From Linnemannia hyalina (lineage: Eukaryota; Mortierellomycota; Mortierellomycetes; Mortierellales; Mortierellaceae): a stretch of DNA of 64,000 nucleotides. Numbering within the stretch: position 1 is the first letter of the stretch; each line of letters opens with the position of its first letter. A model generated the notes under the pieces. That model made no database searches. It was not told the DNA's origin and saw only the letters and a program-made list of their open reading frames with translations. The translations under genes and the position numbers were made by a program. Below are positions 43,427 through 52,461 of the stretch, piece by piece. The stretch lies in contig JAHRHY010000027.1 of assembly GCA_019671135.1 (NCBI GenBank), positions 1-64,000 on the forward strand. Direction: 5' to 3'.

Positions 43427-44103
43427 GTTTTTGGATATGAATAATATGGATTGTACTTGTGGTATGGTGGGTGTGAATGAGTTTTCAGTTTATGTGTGGT
43501 AGATTGCAGCTGCTTAGTACACTGATATAAAGAATTGCAATAAAAGATGGTTGTATAGGTATGGATGGTTGTATAGATATGGATAATTGTTGGTTGGTTA
43601 CTAGATAAAGATTAAGCAAGAGGGAAGTGGACTCCTTTATTTATACTAATTCAGGAACACTGCCACAATGGACATTAATAGCGCTTGCTTATTAGCACTG
43701 CTTGGCGCTTAGTAACAAAAGAGTTTTAAAAAGGCATCTAAGTGGTTAATAATGTAGTGTTCCTCGTATGACGTAGATCTTGCTTATTAAGACTGCTTGG
43801 CATTAAAGACGGGGTTTAAAAATGGTTAAGAATGTAGTATTATTTTATGACGTAGGTTTGTACATGTGTTTATCCTCTTAGTTAAATAAAAAGGAATGCT
43901 GTAGAATAGCATAGAATAGCATCCGATCTACTACAATAATACCATGGCTTTTAATAATAGATACCGGTGCATATTAGCGTCTAGGCAGTTAATACCGTAT
44001 CTCAACGCAGACTAAATAGGCTATGTATGTCTATTCTTTTAAAAACCTGCAATAAGTCTACAAATTACCATTAACATCCATTTGTCGCTTCGTACTACGT
44101 ACC
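43427..44103 (-). promoter_or_regulatory. Promoter/intergenic region of family C (C2)
   Basis: About 680 bp without a gene between the transposase stop and the Zn-binding protein start. TATA box complement TATTTATA at 43638-43645, leader of ~210 bp, and two direct motifs GACGTAG...TTGCTTATTA / GACGTAGGTTTG (about 43770-43860). TTTTAAAAACC (44038) follows the transposase stop. Confidence 0.5.
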
Positions 44104-45360
44104 TCAAAGCGCAATGGAAAGGCCGGGTTGCAGTATTACTGGTGGATCCATTGGTGTGTCCTCATCAGAGTACTGGTCCTCATCAACATCACCATGAAGA
44201 TTAATACCAAGAAATTTGTTCTGGAGTTGTGCCATTGTATTTCCATCCTCCACTAGCGCACCAACATCAACATATCCCATTGGTTGCTCAACGTCGTTCT
44301 CTGTTGTCGGATACTCGAATCCTTCGCGAAGCCAAGCTGTATGAATTGGTTCTGCAGAAATCTTCAACAAAGCAACCATCTTTTTCATGTTTAAGAGTAA
44401 CAAAGATAACTTCAACTGCAAATTATATGTTTGTTTCTTATCCACCAACACAGGAGTACGGTTGTTGTGTTTCTCAAATGTGGAACCAAGGTCTGCAAAC
44501 AGAGATTCCATCTGCGAGCGGAAACTACCAAAGGTGGTATTGTATAACGCTTCTTCCTGTGTAAGTTCCTTGTTCTTCTGTTTACGGTATGGATGAGCGA
44601 AATTTTGGACTCTAAGAATATCAGACTCATCTATAAGCCTCCTTAAGAACTGTGGATACCCTCCATCGAGAGCAATGCAATCCATCTCATGCACTCTCTT
44701 GTCCAACTTCATCGTTAGCAGCATTGTTCCATCAGCATTGTTCTTGCAAGATGCAGATTTGGAGACAAATAAAGCCATGCCATTACAATCCATTGCTACC
44801 TGTGTGCGTAATCCAGACTTTTTCAGCTTGTAAGAGTACATATCAGCACTACTCTCACCTTTGTATGTTGCTCTTGTATCATGACCATCAAGATGCAATG
44901 TAACATGCTTAAATAATGGAGGATTCTTTTCCTTTGCAGACAAAAGGCGTATTTTAATTGTGGAGAACATTGTTGCAATACAGTTGGTGATGTACTTGTT
45001 GTGCAAAGTATATTCTTTCTTATAAAACACAGAGTGCATTGCATGAAAACTACTTTTTGGCATGTGTGGTTCCATTGCTTCCATAGACAGTCCTTTGACA
45101 AGATGATAGAGCATTAAAAGACCTTTCTCCACTTCTTTGTATGGACCAGGATACTTAACCTTTGGCCAGATGTCAACAAGAAAGAAGTACACTGGAATAG
45201 GACCAAGGCGTCGATTTAGGGTTTCTTTTATTTCTGGCATATACCCAATTTCCTTGCTTACAGTACGATGATTATTACGTGGTGTAATTGTTGGCCATCC
45301 AGCGTTGAGGAAAGTCCAATGGTCATCAAGCAGTTGTTGGAAGTGTTTTGTTAGATCCAT
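44104..45360 (-). CDS. DDE_Tnp_4-like transposase of family C, intact (C2)
   Basis: 418 aa from MDLTKHFQQLLDDHWTFLNA (45360); an upstream in-frame ATG at 45450 adds 30 residues unlike the other families, so I prefer the inner start. D1 LHLDGHDTRAT, D2 CIALDGGYPQF, E FRSQMESLFADLGSTF. Same length as the family B enzyme and more similar to it than to A. Acidic tail. TTTTTTAAAAAGG lies ~50 bp upstream. Presumed to act on the GGAGGCC ends, with TTA and AAG 3-bp duplications at C1 and C2. Confidence 0.85.
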   Translation of the reverse strand: MDLTKHFQQLLDDHWTFLNAGWPTITPRNNHRTVSKEIGYMPEIKETLNRRLGPIPVYFFLVDIWPKVKYPGPYKEVEKGLLMLYHLVKGLSMEAMEPHMPKSSFHAMHSVFYKKEYTLHNKYITNCIATMFSTIKIRLLSAKEKNPPLFKHVTLHLDGHDTRATYKGESSADMYSYKLKKSGLRTQVAMDCNGMALFVSKSASCKNNADGTMLLTMKLDKRVHEMDCIALDGGYPQFLRRLIDESDILRVQNFAHPYRKQKNKELTQEEALYNTTFGSFRSQMESLFADLGSTFEKHNNRTPVLVDKKQTYNLQLKLSLLLLNMKKMVALLKISAEPIHTAWLREGFEYPTTENDVEQPMGYVDVGALVEDGNTMAQLQNKFLGINLHGDVDEDQYSDEDTPMDPPVILQPGLSIAL

Positions 45361-45531
45361 AATAATATTTATGTATTGGATTGTCATGACGTTAACCAAC
45401 AATAACAATTTTTTAAAAAGGCTTATACTTAACTGCATACACAACAGCATGTAGGATGGTATCTATCATATAGCAAGCACATAGTTGAGAATACAAATAT
45501 ATTTTTATATTTTTTTCGGTAGCGGCCCCTT

Positions 45532-46016
45532 CATGTGCAGAGGATATAAAAAGGCATATAAAAAATATCCAAAGCCCAAGGAACGGAGTGTTTACTTCCA
45601 TAACTGACATATCTCTTCATAGTGGGCAACAGAACACAGAATAAAATAGCAATAGACAGCACATGTTTTTTTAAAATGTAATCTCTCCCCTGTATTTCGC
45701 CCCAAAGATACAGTTGAGAGTACAAGTGCTTTAGATGATGACATACAAGAACTACTCTGGCGAATCTTGCAGTGAGGGTTACAGGTTAATAGTAGATGGA
45801 CATATTCAAGAGTGTGGTGTGCGAAAAATAAGAAGACTTTGTTGTTTGGAGAATAGGTTGGTGTTTAGTAGGATAGTTGAACAAAAAATGTTACAATGGT
45901 TGTCTTATATGCTTGGTATCATATATACATTCTCATCCCATAGTCGCTATGGATATTGTCGAGATCTACAGAGATGTAACAAACACCATATGATAACTTG
46001 GACCTGAAAGGCCTCC
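45532..46016 (-). repeat. Family C terminal direct repeat (C2, 5' side)
   Basis: 485-bp block with the element end TGAAAGGCCTCC at 46016, then AAG. Contains the 90-aa plus-strand frame at 45735-46007. Confidence 0.8.
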
Positions 46017-46019
46017 AAG

Positions 46020-46299
46020 GTCGATCTACTGCTACCGCGCCCTCTACTTCCTCCACTCTGCACTCCCTTTCCACCAAATGTACCACCACTATCACCACCA
46101 AACTCAATGCCATCACCCATTACTCTTCCTCCTCATTCCTCCTCTTCTTCTTCCTTCTCTTCTTTATTTCCCGCTTTGCTCTCTTTTCCCTCCTCTTTCT
46201 CCTCCATTGGTAGGTGTGCCAAGTATCGTGGACGTGGAAACGGCCACCAAAGGTCGACAAGTTGTTACTGTCCCTACTATAAATGAAAACAAACAGTAA
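46020..46299 (+). pseudogene. ORF of unknown function, second part (after C2)
   Basis: Continues the frame of 40084-40196 after removal of C2. A long pyrimidine tract (46130-46208) ending in TTGGTAG|GTGTGCC looks like a 3' splice site, so part may be intron; the final ~27 codons (VPSIVDVETATKGRQ ... NENKQ) then form an exon. Coding status uncertain. Confidence 0.3.
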
Positions 46300-48333
46300 T
46301 TTTAGGGCAAACAGACCACAATTGCTCGGATTGCCGCCTCTTTGCAGCACAACTCCTAATTTATAATGGCGACAACTGCGAAACAAGCTTTGATACTATT
46401 TCAGACGAGGATGCTTACGCCGCAATTGCTGACGTGGTTCAATAGTTTGAGACTACAAGTTAGACAACGGTTCAGTAGGAGGGTGAAGGGGGTGAAGATG
46501 GGCCATCGATCAGGCGGCGGAGGCATTGGTACCGGGAGAATGCTTCCAGCCTAAGGCCTACCATTCCGGCCCATTTAGGTAACATAAGCGACAACAACGA
46601 CCTGCTGATGGATTTTTTTGTTTAAATTCAACCTTTCCATAGGAAGGCTCAGTAAGGAGAGAACAGCCCCAGTGGTGCAACAAGCCACCAGGGTTTTTTT
46701 TATTTCTAAAGACGGTACTTGAGAAAGAAATGTGTAGGGGGCAGCGGCAAGACTCTGAATTTGAGGGAAGACTTTGTGCTGTAGAAGAGGGGGGAGCCCT
46801 CAACTCTTTGAGTGTAAGATGAGGAGATCATGCGCCAAGCCAAACGCTCTCCTAGGACTCGAACCCAGGACCTCAAAATTGCGTGGAGGACGCTTTACTA
46901 CTACGCCAAACGGGATCCCAAGCCCTTGCCTGCTGAAGGAGAACAGCCGGCTGACACAGGTTGTCCCAGTCACGCATGATTGTAGCAGCCACGCATGGTT
47001 CCAGCCCGGCGCCAACCATTCCGACCCATTAGGTAACATGAGCGAGCTATTGCCATCGCATTGCATGGTGCTCCTCAGTCCTCTGCTATGAGATGTAATA
47101 CTTGCAGAGAACTCCATCACCATTGTTTACAACTCATCCGGATTGCCTTATGAGCAGACAGCGCATGATCGTTGCAGAATCTCTTGCTCCTACTCCTTCC
47201 ACGATCCTTGCTGCTTCCGTTGCTCCTGTTGCTCCTGCTGATCTAAGTGTTTTTGGAAATAGAATAGCTGTTAAGAATCAGGACAACACAGTGTACATGA
47301 TCATGGGATCGATGAGCGTGGTATGCTCTCATTGTGTGCTTTACATTGGATAGAGGTAACCGTCTACAATATTACCTACAACTATTCTACATCCTCCTTT
47401 ATTTTTATTGATACCCGATTTAATCACTTCTTTTGAAAACGCAGGAGTGTGTTGGACGTACAATCGCCAATCTACGCTTCTCTGCTGTCTAAGAGTCAAA
47501 ACGCCGGTCATTAAGCTTCCCTTGGTGAATTACAAAGCCTTTCAGAGGTGGTACCTTTTTCTCTGGGCTATTTCTTGCAACCATCCGGACCTTTAACAAT
47601 GCCATTGACTTTACGTCCTTGGTACCAGCTCAAAGAACCGTGACATGCATTGACAGAGGGAAGCAAAAAGAAAAAAGGTATTGCAAGTGCGATAGAAGAC
47701 TTTGAAAGGATGGAGATATGGCACGTACGTTGCAAGGGCGACGGTCGAATAGGGGAAGACCCAAGAAATAACAGCTCGAGAAGAAGGCGGGTTTGAGCAA
47801 GGGAGGGAAACCGATAGGGACAGGATTTGGCCCGCCAAGGCAATGAGTCGATTTGTCAAACAAAGTCTGAGTGAGGCGGACGAGAAGGTTGTACAACATT
47901 TACATGGTAAGATGGTATTGCATTTAAAGGAAAGAAAGGAGACTGCTGTATAATATCTTTGACCCGAGATCTCGACTCATCACACCTGACAGGTCGCGTT
48001 GGGGATGCGGGGGGCTGGCTCGGTGTTCGCCACTTTATGGCATTCATACGACCCAAGTTGTGTAACTATAGGCATTCGGGCTCCCAGGGGTCCCGTCTCA
48101 CACCTCCTTCCCGTGGCCATGGCTTGGATCAGTCAGGCCTGGCACGCCGTCACGAGTTGTGGAAATATGACGTCAAAAAATAAGGAAGGGAGGGCAAAAC
48201 GAAAAAAAAAGTGAAGGCAGAAAAAAAAATCAAATAGAAAAGCGAGAGAGAAATGAGGAACTGACAATCACAAATAAACTTTGCAATATTCAACCACCAC
48301 CACTTTTTTGTCAATTTACACTTGCCTCACACC
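46300..48333. other. Gene-poor interior of the Helitron-like insert
   Basis: About 2 kb of higher-GC, host-like sequence. It contains a tRNA-like SINE remnant (46550-47070) and short open frames (47102-47353, 47408-47596) without recognisable products. A GTATGC after ATGAGCGTG (47320) could be a splice donor, so a captured gene fragment is possible. The last ~400 bp before the hairpin are AT-rich. No Rep or helicase motif seen. Confidence 0.4.
46550..47070 (-). repeat. tRNA-like SINE remnant
   Basis: On the minus strand: TTTGGCGTAGTAGTAAAGCG (box A-like, ~46890-46912) and TGGGTTCGAGTCCTAGG (box B-like, ~46850-46870), the internal RNA polymerase III promoter pattern. The motif TGTTACCTAA(A)TGGG(T/C)CGGAATGG occurs on the minus strand at both ~46563-46588 and ~47010-47035. 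The acceptor-stem ends do not pair, so it is not a functional tRNA. Confidence 0.45.
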
Positions 48334-48364
48334 TCCGCGAGCGAAGCCGCGGATACCATTCTAG
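48334..48364 (+). other. Helitron 3' terminus (hairpin and CTAG)
   Basis: TCCGCG AGCGAAGC CGCGGA hairpin (stem 6 bp, loop 8 nt), then TACCATT and CTAG (48361-48364); the next base is T. Confidence 0.75.
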
Positions 48365-48888
48365 TTATAGAAAAAGAAAAGTTGGACGAGCGTAACTTCT
48401 GTTTTCCCATTCGTAAGAAACGACTACAGCAACTCCACGAAGAGGAATCCAACTTTAATGCTATGTTTGGTGGATTTCGATCTACGTCAGAGGCTGTCTT
48501 TGGTGATCTCATGAAAACATTCGCCAAGTTTAATAATAAGGAGATTGTTCGAGTTGGATCCAAAAAGGAGTTTAATCTTACATTCCGCCTTTGTCTTCTC
48601 TTACTAAATGTTCGCAACTTTGTCAAAGCAGTGGATATCCAAGAGCTGCCACATCATCGTGCATGGATGGAAGAAGGAGTAGATTATCCACGAGAAAGGC
48701 AACTTGTCCCAGAGTTAACACAAACCGTTACAGTACAAAACAAACTGGAAAATGGTCTTGAGTTACAAAGGATGCAAGAGAAATTTGTAGGAATAGATGT
48801 TGCTTCAGATGATGATGATGAACAAACGTCAAATAAGGATGATGACGAGGAAATGTCAAACCACGAAGATGATAATACCAGTCTATAA
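48365..48888 (+). pseudogene. DDE transposase of family A, C-terminal part (A6)
   Basis: Continues from 39631: IIEKEKLDERNFCFPIRKK to the acidic tail DDNTSL. Contains the catalytic E (FRSTSEAVFGDL). Two G-to-A changes at the junction (TTATAG for TTGTGG) relative to paralogues. Confidence 0.85.
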
Positions 48889-48923
48889 TTAACAAAAGTC
48901 TTTCCAAAGTTTTTAAAAACCTC

Positions 48924-49432
48924 TCAAATACGCTCGCACTTCAAATCAGGTCTGCCACGTGAAGTAACCACTTTAATAGCTCGAAACGTCATACATGGCA
49001 CGCCTTGAACACTACCAATTCTCTGTAGACCTTCAAGATGCTCCACACGCCATGGTGTCCAAATCTTTGCCAACGATTTTCCTGCGCGCACCTTTATGCC
49101 ACATGTTGTAATAAAATGCCAACGACGTTCAGAACGAAATTCTTTGAGACCGGCCGCCACAATGGTATACTCTTCATCAGGCTCTAAAATTTGGTCGGCT
49201 GCAGTATACATCGAAACATGAATAGTTTTCAGATGTAATACATTTGTGTCTACTGTATCTTCATCATATTCGAAGATATCTGCAAGTGGGGCACTATCCT
49301 TGTTATGAAGGCGCTTTGGCTAGGCAATAGAGATGTTGTCAACTTCCACAATTCCAACGTCCCTAAATTTACGAATGACATTAGGAGATGCATCCCTTGA
49401 AGGAAACATTCCTTTTTGCGAGCCAGCAACTT
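48924..49432 (-). pseudogene. Rep-like protein, C-terminal fragment (A6)
   Basis: From VAGSQKGMFPSRDA to CERI. A TAG replaces the Trp of SIAWPKR (49320-49322), and the fragment is joined at about 49433 to gypsy RT sequence. More diverged from the other copies than they are from each other. Confidence 0.8.
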
Positions 49433-49636
49433 TAAGAAGGGCTGTTAAAGGGGTGGCAATCTTGGAGTAGTTTTTGACAAAGCGGCGGTAAAAGTTAGCA
49501 AGTCCAAGGAAGACCTGAATATCAAAAGCAGACTTGGGGGTGGACCATTCTTGAATGGCGGAGACCTTGCTGGGATCCATGGAAATACCCTTAGTGCTAA
49601 TGATAAAACCCAAAAAGCTGACTTCCTGCAACTTTA
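49433..49636 (-). pseudogene. Ty3/gypsy reverse-transcriptase fragment
   Basis: Reads EVSFLGFIISTKGISMDPSK ... FLGLANFYRRFVKNYSKIAT PLTALLK, the conserved C-terminal end of gypsy RT leading to RNase H. Both sides are truncated: Rep-like gene on the left, a short LTR-like piece on the right. Confidence 0.85.
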
Positions 49637-49725
49637 GGAGGAGTGGAAGTAAGAGATGTGGATGTATTATGGTAGTGTGTGTCTATTTATCTAAAGCTAC
49701 TCTGATCGGAGGTTCAACTGTTGCA
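49637..49725 (-). repeat. Truncated gypsy LTR end
   Basis: Ends with TGTTGCA (49719-49725) followed by CCTTCCCCTTTTAAAAAA, the same arrangement as at 31726-31745, that is the LTR tip next to the polypurine tract complement. Confidence 0.55.
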
Positions 49726-49735
49726 CCTTCCCCTT

Positions 49736-50160
49736 TTAAAAAACGATCCCCTGGTCCTTTTTGAACGCGTCAACTAGGTCGCGGCAGTTCTCCAGGTTGG
49801 CGACGGGCTCCCACGTTTGGTCCTCCCGTCCGTACCCTTTCCATGACACAAGGAACTGGTGTTGCCGTTGGTATTTCCTGTAACGCAAAATGGACTCGAC
49901 CTCGTATTCTTCATTGCCCTCGATGACAACTGGTGGTGGTGGTGCTAATGTTCGGCGGCCAAATGCAAGTGGTGACTCGATGTGATGGCGGAAGAGGTCG
50001 ACGTGGAAGACATTGTGGATGTTGTAGGAGGGCGGTAGGTCGACTAGAAAAGTGACTGGTGATCGCTGCTCCAGCAATGTAAAGGGTCCGATGAAGCGAG
50101 GTTTGAGTTTATCCGAGCTGAGTCCACTGTCGGCTGGCATGGTGATGTTCTCTGCACTAA
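49736..50160 (-). pseudogene. Ty3/gypsy integrase C-terminus with chromodomain, 5'-truncated
   Basis: From SAENITMPADSGLSSDKLKP through GPFTLLEQRSPVTFLVDLP, VFHVDLFRHH and a chromodomain (YEVESILRYRKY ... FLVSWKGYGREDQTWEPVAN L). It is a different gypsy family from the fragment at 31756 (about 50% identity). Cut at 50160 by the end of a C repeat. Confidence 0.85.
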
Positions 50161-50682
50161 GCGGCCCCTTCATGTGCAGAGGATATAGGAGGCCTTTCAG
50201 GTCCAAGTTATCATATGGTGTTTGTTACATCTCTGTAGATCTCGACAATATCCATAGCGACTATGGGATGAGAATGTATATATGATACCAAGCATATAAG
50301 ACAACCATTGTAACATTTTTTGTTTAACTATCCTACTAAACACCAACCTATTCTCCAAACAACAAAGTCTTCTTATTTTTCGCACACCACACTCTTGAAT
50401 ATGTCCATCTACTATTAACCTGTAACCCTCACTGCAAGATTCGCCAGAGTAGTTCTTGTATGTCATCATCTAAAGCACTTGTACTCTCAACTGTATCTTT
50501 GGGGCGAAATACAGGGGAGAGATTACATTTTAAAAATTCTTGTGCTGTCTATTGCTATTTTATTCTGTGTTCTGTTGCCCACTATGAAGAGATATGTCAG
50601 TTATGGAAGTAAACACTCCGTTCCTTGGGCTTTGGATATTTTTTATATGCCTTTTTATATCCTCTGCACATGAAGGGGCCGC
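50161..50682 (+). repeat. Solo family C terminal repeat with an inverted stub
   Basis: A 24-27-bp stub GCGGCCCCTTCATGTGCAGA (50161 on; inverse of the right tip) is joined directly to a complete block GGAGGCC...GGCCGC (50188-50682). Two C tips in head-to-head arrangement suggest nested insertion or rearrangement. The 90-aa frame is open on the minus strand (50197-50469). Confidence 0.75.
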
Positions 50683-51221
50683 TATGGGGTCTGTTGTCAA
50701 CGAGAAGAAAAGAGTTGTTTTATTATTTTACACCACTGGAGTGATATTTAACCACGGTGGTGATAGCTAATCACGGAGGTGGCAAGTAATCACGGAGATG
50801 ACAATTATTATAAGTAATCACGGAGGTGATAGTTGAGCAGCGACCATCTGTCATGTGGTGACGTGGTCGCTAGCAGCACTTCTTCGTTAAATAAAAAGAC
50901 GGGGTAAAATAGAAATAAAAACCCCGTACCGCAACAGCTATATACATAGTATGTGTGTAAAAGGCGGCTATAAATAAATAAAAGGGGTATTGAACTAGGG
51001 GCGAAGACATCGGTTCCGGGGCCGATCAATGGTTCCAGGGGCTGATCAATGGTTCCAGGGGCTGATCAATGGTTCCAGGGGCCGAACCATCGTTCTTAGG
51101 GGTAACCGGTCACGCCAAGAGTCGACCGATCATGCCAAGAGTCTACCGATCAGCTCTGACCCTAGTGTAGGACGCGACAGGCGAACGCATAACCAACCAG
51201 CACCGACAAGCGTGCCCTGTC
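50683..51221. repeat. Short tandem repeats, no gene
   Basis: TAATCACGGAGGTG-type units recur four or five times (about 50735-50835), then GGTTCCAGGGGCTGATCAAT occurs as four 20-bp units (51011-51090), then two CACGCCAAGAGT(C)GACCGATCA-type units (51107-51150). No supported coding sequence. This marks the change from AT-rich transposons to host-like DNA. Confidence 0.7.
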
Positions 51222-51635
51222 TTAATGACAAATGAGATGCGGACTTCGCAGATCTGCATCTATTGCTACCATCAACTGCGGCTTGCAAGAGCGCGCCGCC
51301 CAATCAATGGCTGGATCAAGACCATACGGGTGCATGAAGCTGTAGAATGCGTGATCAACGACCGCGAGGCTGTCAGATGCGGCCACACGATCCGTGGTCG
51401 GGACGACAATTGGGCGGTAGCCATAGCTATTGCTGGGTGCTCTAACCTAGTCTCTCGCGACAGGTTGAAATCTAGAGAAAGAATGACTCTGCCGCCTTTT
51501 GAACCCAGATTCCCAAGATCGCGACCCCAACCACAAGCACCAGTGACTCTACTGGAACAGATATCGATTCCGAAGGCATCAGTGCCGGCGCTTCGTCGCG
51601 ATGCCTCCAAGGACCTGGTTAGTGGCCAGCTATAG
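51222..51635 (+). pseudogene. Fanzor (TnpB-like) C-terminal remnant 1
   Basis: Reads NEMRTSQICIYCYHQLR ... VECVINDREAVRCGHTIRGR DDNWAVAIAIAG. This is the end of a TnpB/Fanzor nuclease: (N/D)E.rTS..C..C of the zinc ribbon, a second degenerate Cys pair, and the RD-x-N-x-A-x-x-I motif of RuvC-III. RuvC-I/II and the guide-binding part are absent upstream. The second zinc-ribbon pair is altered, so it is not functional. Zinc-ribbon DNA-binding proteins of another kind are possible but would not explain the RuvC-III motif. Confidence 0.6.
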
Positions 51636-51737
51636 GTGAGTTCCAACCGAGATATCCTTTTGTGCAGTAAGCAAATCGTTTTATGTTATTCTCAAACTAA
51701 CATCGATTGTTTTATTTCTTGGACCTAATGCTTGCCT

Positions 51738-52066
51738 TCAATGGGGTTTGTGTCGGCTGACGAATACTTCACATTCAAGTCTTGCTATCAATGCCAGACC
51801 AACAGTGATCACCATGGACCGTCTGCAACCGAGCCAGGGACCGTGACCATAACGGGGCGCACAATATAGCTCGTGCATCCAGACTTTTCTTGGAAAGACA
51901 TAGTGTTCTTTCCTGCTCTCCACTCTCTGCACGTCTTCACGCTGCACTTGGGTCCATACCCCACTTGCGAGCGCACAGTGTGCCGCAAGTTAGGAAGTCC
52001 CTCTTGTATCTCCACCACAGAGTCCTGGCTCTGTGGGAGTCAGAACTTGTGCCATTGAGTCCCTGA
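51738..52066 (+). pseudogene. Fanzor (TnpB-like) C-terminal remnant 2
   Basis: SADEYFTFKSCYQC, then a frameshift around 51800-51825, then VCNRARDRDHNGAHNIARAS followed by an LF LERHSV tail. D-E-Y-x-T...C-x2-C and R-D-x-x-G-A-x-N-I are the TnpB/Fanzor zinc ribbon and RuvC-III motifs. Not a duplicate of remnant 1: sequence and tail differ. Degraded. Confidence 0.55.
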
Positions 52067-52461
52067 GTCCACCTTGAATTGAGACGATGAAGTGACAGCC
52101 AGAGCTGGGTTGGGATGGGCGAGAGGAAGTGCCGGAGTGCTTTGGTGGCTGCTGAGTCGAATGTCAATGTGGTGTGTTGACCAACACTCCCAGGAGGATA
52201 CAGTCTCCAATTAAGCCTGCTGGTGGGTCCTGGATGGCACATAGCAAGCTCAAGACATCGATGTGTCTTCGACTGAGGGAGTTGGTGGCCGGGATGACGA
52301 TGCTTCAGTGAGTCTTTGCGACGTGGAGTGACGATGTTTTGAATGTTGGGAGACGATTGACTCTGGACTGAGTTGAGGCATCAACAACGACAAGTGCAGT
52401 CACTTTTTTTAAATCCCCTTTTGTTGATTCAATAATCAACAAACAAACAATCAAACGAACC
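52067..52461. other. Intergenic region upstream of the small membrane-protein gene
   Basis: About 395 bp with no gene. It contains two GACGATG/GAGTGACGATGTTTTGAAT-like direct motifs (52296-52345) and a T7/A-rich stretch just before the leader (52405-52460, rich in AACAAACAATCAAACGAACC). Confidence 0.5.

Larger units (their letters stand above)
40197..46016. mobile_element. Family C transposon C2, intact genes (TSD AAG)
   Basis: 5,820-bp element in reverse orientation to C1. Flanks AAG (40194-40196) and AAG (46017-46019). Ends GCGGCCCCTTCA and TGAAAGGCCTCC. Both direct repeats (40197-40691, 45532-46016) and both genes are complete and open, so this is the best candidate for a functional family C element. 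Compared with C1 it lacks the many one-base indels. Confidence 0.9.
39632..48364 (+). mobile_element. Helitron-like non-autonomous insertion (contains C2)
   Basis: Inserted between A and T of the A6 transposase gene (gcgatA|TTATAG; paralogues read gcgatATTGTGG). 5' end TCTACTAATACAAAG, 3' end CTAG followed by T, preceded by a hairpin (TCCGCG 48334-48339 / CGCGGA 48348-48353) 7 bp before the CTAG. TC...CTRR ends, a subterminal hairpin, A^T insertion and no target duplication are the Helitron signature. 8.7 kb, 2.9 kb without C2. No Rep/helicase is visible. It contains microsatellites, an interrupted ORF and a tRNA-like repeat. Confidence 0.75.
38473..49432. mobile_element. Family A transposon A6, split by a Helitron-like insertion
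   Basis: Left terminal repeat 38473-38788 of a diverged subtype (shared GGGAATCGTCTTGGG tip, many changes inside), transposase (+) in two parts (38875-39631 and 48365-48888), and a C-terminal Rep-like fragment (-) up to 49432, where gypsy sequence begins. The right half is lost. Confidence 0.75.

Noticed and set aside
46838..46918. Functional tRNA gene on the minus strand
   Set aside because: Box A and box B patterns exist, but the acceptor stem does not pair and the anticodon arm is not convincing; treated as a SINE remnant.
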